A stretch of DNA of 64,000 bases from Zelopaecilomyces penicillatus (taxonomy: Eukaryota > Ascomycota > Sordariomycetes > Hypocreales > Pseudodiploosporaceae). The first letter of the stretch is position 1. Every line of letters begins with the position of its first letter. This document shows positions 57,638 through 64,000 of this stretch, in pieces. The stretch is from positions 930,001 through 994,000 of the forward strand of contig VCCP01000005.1 of NCBI GenBank assembly GCA_005765155.1. The letters run 5' to 3'. The notes under the pieces are model-generated. The model did no database searches. It was not told the origin of the DNA and saw nothing but the letters and a program-made list of their open reading frames with translations. The position numbers and the translations under genes are program-made.

Positions 57638-59526
57638 TCACTCACCAGCAGCGCCGTGCACACTCTCAGGCTTTTTCTTTTCCGCTTCATCGCTGGTTGA
57701 GCGCATCTTGTCCAGAATACTGGCCGCTTCGGCAGCATACTTGCACTTCTGACGAATGCGGCCACCATATATGTAAAACAGCGCAGGAAAAGGGAGACAG
57801 GCAAGGGCTAGAAATGCTGGAATTGAACTAGCCCAATGATTTCCCAGTTTGCGATACATGTGTGCTGTGAATAGGGGGAAAGCAGCGCCAAAGAGGGATC
57901 GAAGGACTGAATTTGCAGCTAATGCAGAAGCGGCGTAGATGAAGTCTACGAATGCGGATTTGTCAGTACAAGAAATGGAGTTTTTATGGAGATGTATAAA
58001 TAAAAACAACTTACACGCATCGATGAGGTAGTTCATTTGAGCTAGAAACACCAAGACAATACCAGCAGCAAAAAACATGGAACCCATAATGGGGACTATC
58101 CAGTGGATTTCGGGCCCGTTCGTCCAGGCGAACCAGAACAAGCCAATTGGGATCAAAACGGAGCCCAGAATGGCTGGAGGTAGTCGCGCCTCAGGGGGTG
58201 CCATGCCATTTGATGCCGCTGCTATGCGAGCATATCGTCGATTGTCGAAAATGGTCCCGACTGTGGCAACAAACATCCCAATGACAACTCCAGTAAAAGC
58301 CAAACCACCTATACCATCACTCCACCCCCGACCTTGTTGAAAGACAATGGGGAAAGCTGGGAAAAACATGTACAAAGTGCCATAAATGATGGCCATGTAA
58401 GTCGAGATGATGAGCACGATGGGTTCTTTGAACAGGAGGATCCAGGGTCGAGAAAGAGAAATGGCAAGCTGGCTGGCAATGGTCTTTTTCGGTTGACCGA
58501 TATCCATCTTTGAAACGTAGACTTTTCCAGTTTGTTGAGATAATGCGGTGGCGCGCTTGCGGAGTAGAACGGGAACATAGGTTTCTGGATATGTTATGGT
58601 GCTGAGAATCCACAAAGCACCAGTGAAGATGGCCATTAAGCCCTCGACCCATCTCCATCCCTTGGACTCGCCAAGAAAGCCGCCTACAATAGGTCCTGTT
58701 GAGTTGATTTAGTTAGTTGGAGTGTATTTCTTTCAGAAGTTTCTATAATGGGACTGGGGAGAGATTGAAGGTTATCGAGACAATAAAGACAGTCATCTAG
58801 AGTAAACGTACCAAGAGCAGGACCTAAGAATGGGGCCAAGACGAAGATACTGGTAGCGCTTCCACGCTCAGAAGCAGGAAACATGTCGGCAATGATACCT
58901 CCAGCATTTGTCAAAGGCGAAGATCCAAAAGCACCAGCTAGAAAGCGCAGCACAATAAGACTAGAAATATTGGGAGCCACCGCAGCAGCAGCATCAAAGA
59001 TGGCCAAAGTCAAATAGCTAATGAAGAACAACTTCTGACGCCCATACAGCTCCGACAGAGGCGCCCAGAAAAGCGGCCCAATAGCAAACCCAAGCACAAA
59101 CATGGATATTCCTAAAACAGCAACTTCGCTAGAGACGTCAAATTCATCTCTGATGCCGCTCATTCCGCCCGAGTACGCGGAGCTGGCGAACATGAAGGCG
59201 AGCGCCGCCCATGCTTGGACGCAGAGGACGAACCATTTTCTGGAGCGCGCGTAGGTCATGGGGTTTCGTGCATCGTTGGGGATGAATTCGACGAGGTAAG
59301 GGGATTCGAGGGTGCCGTGGCCGGAGTAGGTGTGTTGGAGGACATTATGGGTGATGCTGGCTTGGTTGAGGAGGATGCGCCAGTGGGAGAGGTTGAGAGG
59401 GGCGTGGATATGGGATTCAATGTCTGTGGGTGAAGTTGAGGTTGAAGTTGCCCAGGATGAGGATGAGGATGAGGATGAGGATGATGGGTTAGCACGCATT
59501 TCTGCGGCGTCGGGTTTGCGGTGCAT
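57638..59526 (-). CDS. MFS transporter (drug:H+ antiporter type)
   Basis: Exons 59526-58812, 58695-58015 and 57945-57638 give 567 residues. A Ser-rich cytosolic tail (1-85) precedes the first transmembrane helix (WFVLCVQAWAALAFMFASS). The DHA1 signature appears as LGFAIGPLFWAPLSELYGRQ, followed by PASERGSATSIFVLAPFLGPALGPIVGGF across the first splice. A central loop with basic residues precedes the second half, and the C-tail ends in EKKKPESVHGAAGE. The second splice gives YLIDAYFIYAASALAAN, a conserved helix. Such transporters export drugs and fungal metabolites across the plasma membrane by proton antiport. It is divergent from the NRPS 1.9 kb away, so self-export of its product is plausible. 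The first in-frame ATG is at 59526; a TTG upstream was not used. Confidence 0.92.
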
Positions 59527-61390
59527 CGAATTGGTATACGGAGGTTGTACACCATAAAGGTCAAAAAGTGGCGATGGGATCAATCGCCGCCCGCAATCAT
59601 TTCCAACTCGCCGTCATGCTTCAAGGGTGAAGTTATTGAACCTCGCTACAGCTTAGTTTAGATTAGTGAAAAAGAAAGCTCCAATTCAGTTGCACTTGGC
59701 TTTGTGTGAGGAAAATGCCGCGTAGTCTCAAGGTAGCCATGGCCATGAAGATGGAATGGAAACACCACGCACACAATGCTGACCCGCCAGCCATTTTTGG
59801 TAGTTTTTTTCTGCGGGCGCTGGGATCCATGATGCACGTATTTTCGGTAATAATTACACTCCCATCCATCCGTCCATACAAAGAGGGTGAAAACATACAC
59901 CATGGATGTGACACCCCCTGCCATTGCAAGAGGGTCTGTATAGGTTGCTTGACTGAGATGTCTGGTGTCCTGCATACAGTTGGAGGTTTCTGATATTGCT
60001 AGATATAGCTAAGAGTTTACAGAGATTTACACAATTAATTAATAAAAATAATCTCTCATGGTAGCCCTAGGTGCGTTTTTTTCTCTCTCACCCTGCCGCC
60101 ATGCTACTTACCGCGCAGTAAATATTCTCACTAAATGAGGTCCTTGTCAAAAAAAAAACAAGTGCATTGGCAAGGATCAATTTTGTAAATTTTCCGATCG
60201 GGTTTATCCTACCACTAGAAGAGAAAAGGGTTACATCTGCCGTGTGTGGAACTTTTAAGGAATAAAATTTAAAACAAAGGTCCTCGGCAGAAGGGGCGGG
60301 AAAGGCTGAACTGCCGGATTCAGGAACAGAGCTCCGGGGGCCAAGACGGAAGCGGAGACGGAAGAAAAATAGAAAAAGAAAAGAAAAGAGAGGAGAGGAG
60401 AGGAGAAGGGCGGGTTGCATTGAAGACTCGGTTGGATTAAAGCATAAACACGAGGTGATGTGCATTCTGCTTACTGCGACCGATGAAGCCGAGCAGCTGA
60501 ATTGTTTATTGACAACCTGTACGTGTAATATATTAATTCCATTCTACAAGCCAATTCAGACCACTTAATTAGATCATGGGAATTATACGGAGTACAGTAA
60601 CAGGTGATTATGAATCAATTCTGCGCACTGAACCTCGGACCATGGAAGATCGATTCGGGAGGTGGGAGGCCGAACGCAACATCAGACGGAACCTTGTCAA
60701 CAGGGTGCAAAAAGACACAGCCGGGACCACCTAAAGGATTTCAACTGATGAATTGACTGATGTCTAGAAATCTCTGTAAATTTCTGGACATCTCTGGCAA
60801 TATTCAAAAATACATGAAATCGCTAGCAATATCTGTCAATATATAGAAATACCTAGGGTTAGTACCTATCTAGTACCAAGTATCATACAGTTGCTTGTAT
60901 TACCTAAGGCTGGGCTGTGTTGTTGCATTTTCGTCTCCTCCGAGTTGCCGCACATCTTTGCTGCTTCTAGAATATGTGGCCGGCGGACAGGGGGGTGCAA
61001 TGGGACTCTCCACTTCAAAATTCACTCCTCCAGGGCTCGCTTTTCCATCTCGGAACCCGGAATTCAAAACACACTCAACGGCTTAGTAGTAAGTCAGGCC
61101 CGGCAGCGGAATACGGCCCTGCAAACGAGATGGAAATGCATGCGCATTTACTGAGATGCGCCCGCAATGGAGTCTCTTCCGGTCGCTTGTCCGCGGATCT
61201 ATTGTTCGTCTCATCTCGACTGGGGCCGCATCACTTAGACACACGACCATGGTCGACTAACGACCGTTTCTTCAACGACCATCTTTACACCCACTGCTGA
61301 TTGTACTCGAAAACAACCCAACCAAAGCCGTGGTTGTTGCTTAATATCGCCTGGCTCTGAGACAATGCTGCACGACTGAGCACGACGAAC
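59527..61390. promoter_or_regulatory. Intergenic between divergent MFS transporter and NRPS
   Basis: 1.86 kb that must contain both promoters. Short frames only. Around 60770-60860 there is a loosely repetitive stretch with recurrent ATCTCTG, TCTGTCAAT and AGAAAT(A/C)-like words. GA-rich tracts occur at 60370-60410. I found no recognisable motif that I would assign to a cluster-specific regulator. Confidence 0.5.
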
Positions 61391-64000
61391 ATGGAGGACC
61401 AATTGAAAGCTTGGCACGATGCCCTCCCTGGGCTGCCTCCAAATGACTGCATCGTCGATGAAGACTTCCTTAGTCTTGGTGGTGATTTAATTGGCGCCAT
61501 CAAACCTGCTGCGCAAGAGTTCTGGCGTCAGCGTCTCGAAGGCGTGAACCCATGCCTTTTCCCACTCAAAGGCATGTCAGGAAACGACCTCTGTCAACAC
61601 CACATCGCCAGACATCGGATACAGCTCGCAGACACAAAATCTAGCATCAACAGGTCCCAGATCCTGCTTGCAGCGTGGGCGCTAGTCGTTGCTAGGAATT
61701 CAGAATCAGAGGATTTCGCATTCGGCGCTGCTGTCAATGACCGTGCCGCATCGGTGGAGATGGCTGGACCGGTCATTGCGACTGTACCGATCCGGGCGCG
61801 AGTTCATCGTGATAGGAATGTTGTCACATTTTTGGAAGAAATACGGGACTACTTGACCGATATGATACCCTTTGAGCACACTGGTCTGCAAAATATTGGC
61901 AGTCTTAGTTCTGACGCAAAAACTGCGTGTGATTTCCAGAACCTGGTTGTCATTCAGCCTCGTCTTGAGAACCACAACCTACATAATGACATTGGGCTCA
62001 TACTCTCTGAGAAAGGTGGCATGATAGATTCAAGCTATCCACTACTGCTTGAATGCCAACTAGGAGATGGCGAGGTTGATGTAATTTCTCGGTACGACCC
62101 AGATTGCATCTCTGACGAGTACATGTCCAGAATTATACGCCAATTCGAACACTGCTCAAATCAACTATCTCTTCAATCTACTAACCAGAGCTTGGGTGAG
62201 ATTAATGTCTTGAGCCCTCAAGAAAAAGACCAGCTGTTCAAATGGAATCCCGAGATTCCTGAAGTCGTCGATGCATGTATACATGAACTTATCAGCAAAC
62301 ATGCTGTAGAACGACCAAACGACCAAGCCGTATGCTCTGCAGAAATTAATTTCACTTTCGAAGAGCTTGAGAGTCTGTCGTCAAGACTGGCCAATCATCT
62401 CATCTCTATTGGCATCACAGCAGAGATGATGATTCCGCTGTGTTTTGAGAAATCTCCATGGGCGGTGGTGTCTATCCTTGCAGTACTTAAAGCGGGAGCA
62501 GCTTTCGTTGCACTTGATCCCTCAAATCCGATCAATCGACTTAATGGCATCGTGGAGGATGTTCAGGCTCCGGTTTTGTTAACTTCTGTCGGCAAGAAGG
62601 ATTTATTGAGTGCACCTGGCAGACATATCATCCACGTCAACCGAGAGACTATCGAAGCCTTGCCTACACATGATTCTATCGAACCAAAGAAAAGAGTGGT
62701 AACACCTGACAACGCAGCCTATGTGATATTCACTTCCGGATCGACAGGAAAACCGAAAGGCGTCGTTGTCGAACACAGAGCCTGGTGTATTAGTTCACTC
62801 GCGCACGCTAAAGCCATGAAGATGACACCATCCTCCCGCGTTTTGCAGTTTTCATCTTACGCATACGGTGGCTCGCTGATTGAGACTTTGACCGCACTGA
62901 TTCAGGGTGCTTGCGTGTGTCTGCTGAGTGAGCACGAGCGAGTCAACGACTTTGCTGGTGCCATGACCAGAATGGACATTAGCTGGGCTTTGTTAACGCC
63001 TTCTTTTATCCGCCAATTCACACCAGACCAACTTCCTAGCCTGCGGACCTTGAATATCGGCGGGGAAGCCATGTCTTCTGCGGAAATTAAGGTTTGGTAC
63101 GGTGCCGTCACATTGCTCAATGCGTATGGTAACGCAGAAACTGCGACGGTATGCCTCGCGAAACCGATCGACACAGATGATGTAGACCCAAAGACAATTG
63201 GGTTCCCCGCCGGTGTTCGCTGCTGGATAGTCGATCCTTCAGACTACACCTCCTTGGTACCTATAGGTTGTGTAGGAGAGTTGGCTGTCGAAGGTCCTAC
63301 TTTAGCTCGGGGATATCTTAATGAGCCAGAGAAAACAGCCAAAGTATTTGTACAACGGCCAAATTGGTTCTCTGAGGGATTGGAGCCCGAGAGACTCCGA
63401 ATGTATAGAACGTAAGTCAATCTCTTCATCAATATGCTGCTGCGCTTGTCTTTTACTAACAGCGATTTATAAAGGGGCGATCTTGTTTGTTACACTTCTG
63501 AAGGATCACTCAACTACTCTGGACGCCGAGATGCGCGAGTCAAAATCCGCGGCCAGCGAATAGAACTCGGCGAAATTGAAGAGATATTATCCCGAAACGC
63601 CCTTCTCCAACACGCCTACGTCGCATTCCCAAGCTCCGGACGCTTTCAAGACCGTCTTATTGCCGTAACCTCACCAAAAAGCGACGAAGTCTGCGATAGC
63701 TCTACAGAGATCAAACCAACCATCACAACACAATTATCCAAAGACGAAACTACAACGCTTATTGCAAGTGTTCGAGAAGCAATCTCAATCTCCCTTCCTG
63801 AAGTCATGATACCGACTTGCTGGGCTGTGATTGACGTCATGCCCACCAACAAAGCTCGAAAGATTGATCGCGCTGTACTTGGGAAATTTGTCAACGAAGT
63901 TGATGAACATGTGTATAATGAAATCATGGACATTTCTTCAGGGACTGTGGCGATTAATCGGGCACTTTCGGATCTGGAAAAGTGTGTGCAGCTGCTGGTT
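61391..64000 (+). CDS. Nonribosomal peptide synthetase, 5' part (truncated carrier/condensation fragment plus adenylation domain; runs off right edge)
   Basis: Exons 61391-63411 and 63475-64000+ (intron with TTACTAAC branch point) give at least 849 residues. Residues 1-38 resemble the first half of a carrier domain (PPNDCIVDEDFLSLGGDLIG), with Leu33 where the phosphopantetheine Ser should be. At once follows FWRQRLEGV (44-52), normally the middle of a condensation domain. Its later motifs are present (GAAVNDR..GPVIATVPIRARV, MIPFEHTGLQNI), but HHxxxDG is absent. The adenylation domain spans about 280-820: TSGSTGKPKG at 448-457, NAYGNAETA, RGYLNEPEKTAKVF, then GDLVCY, GRRDARVKIRGQRIELGE and NKARKIDR with the catalytic Lys. 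Gly493 occupies the position of the conserved substrate-binding Asp. A carrier domain probably follows beyond the edge. Product unknown. Confidence 0.88.

Noticed and set aside
1..64000. CRISPR arrays, bacterial operons, insertion sequences
   Set aside because: None seen; the window is intron-containing fungal nuclear DNA and short tandem repeats are microsatellites.

Overview
The window is nuclear DNA of a filamentous ascomycete. Genes are split by short GT-AG introns (about 50-330 bp) with CTAAC-like branch points. Recognisable products are fungal: sterol glucosyltransferase ATG26, a fungal P450, an NCS1 permease, a nonribosomal peptide synthetase and small secreted cysteine-rich proteins. 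The overall character suggests Sordariomycetes, probably Hypocreales; this is inference from product types, as no marker gene for placement is present. About half of the window is intergenic.

Layout. 0-6.3 kb: a PLAC8-type gene running off the left edge, then CMR1 (WD40) divergent from an Mtf2-like mitochondrial gene, and GNA1 (glucosamine-6-phosphate N-acetyltransferase). 7-11.1 kb: a secreted-peptide locus. Two paralogous six-cysteine knottin-like precursors, duplicated together with their promoters and 3' flanks, surround a third, unrelated small secreted protein on the opposite strand. 12.2-18 kb: an unrecognised 221-residue protein and the large ATG26-type sterol glucosyltransferase. 18-23.6 kb: a gene-poor stretch with a decayed coding region and a 250-bp imperfect palindrome, then a cytochrome P450.

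24-40 kb: a dense housekeeping block. It holds complex I subunit GRIM-19, the RNA polymerase II CTD phosphatase FCP1, condensin subunit CND1 divergent from a Cdc7 (DDK) kinase, and ribosomal protein uL15 divergent from the CHL1 helicase. Several of these act in chromosome replication and segregation, and two of the shared promoters carry ACGCG or ACGCGT elements like those bound by MBF. 40-57 kb: sparse DNA with an NCS1 nucleobase permease, a glutamine-rich bZIP factor, a 7-kb stretch without genes, and several long G or C homopolymers and microsatellites.

57.6-64 kb: an MFS exporter and, 1.9 kb away, the start of an NRPS that runs off the right edge. The NRPS begins with a carrier-domain fragment fused in frame to the second half of a condensation domain. 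Its adenylation domain has Gly where amino-acid-activating domains have Asp. This end may be the border of a secondary-metabolite cluster.

All exon boundaries were read by eye from splice consensus and reading-frame continuity. No alignment or database search was possible.
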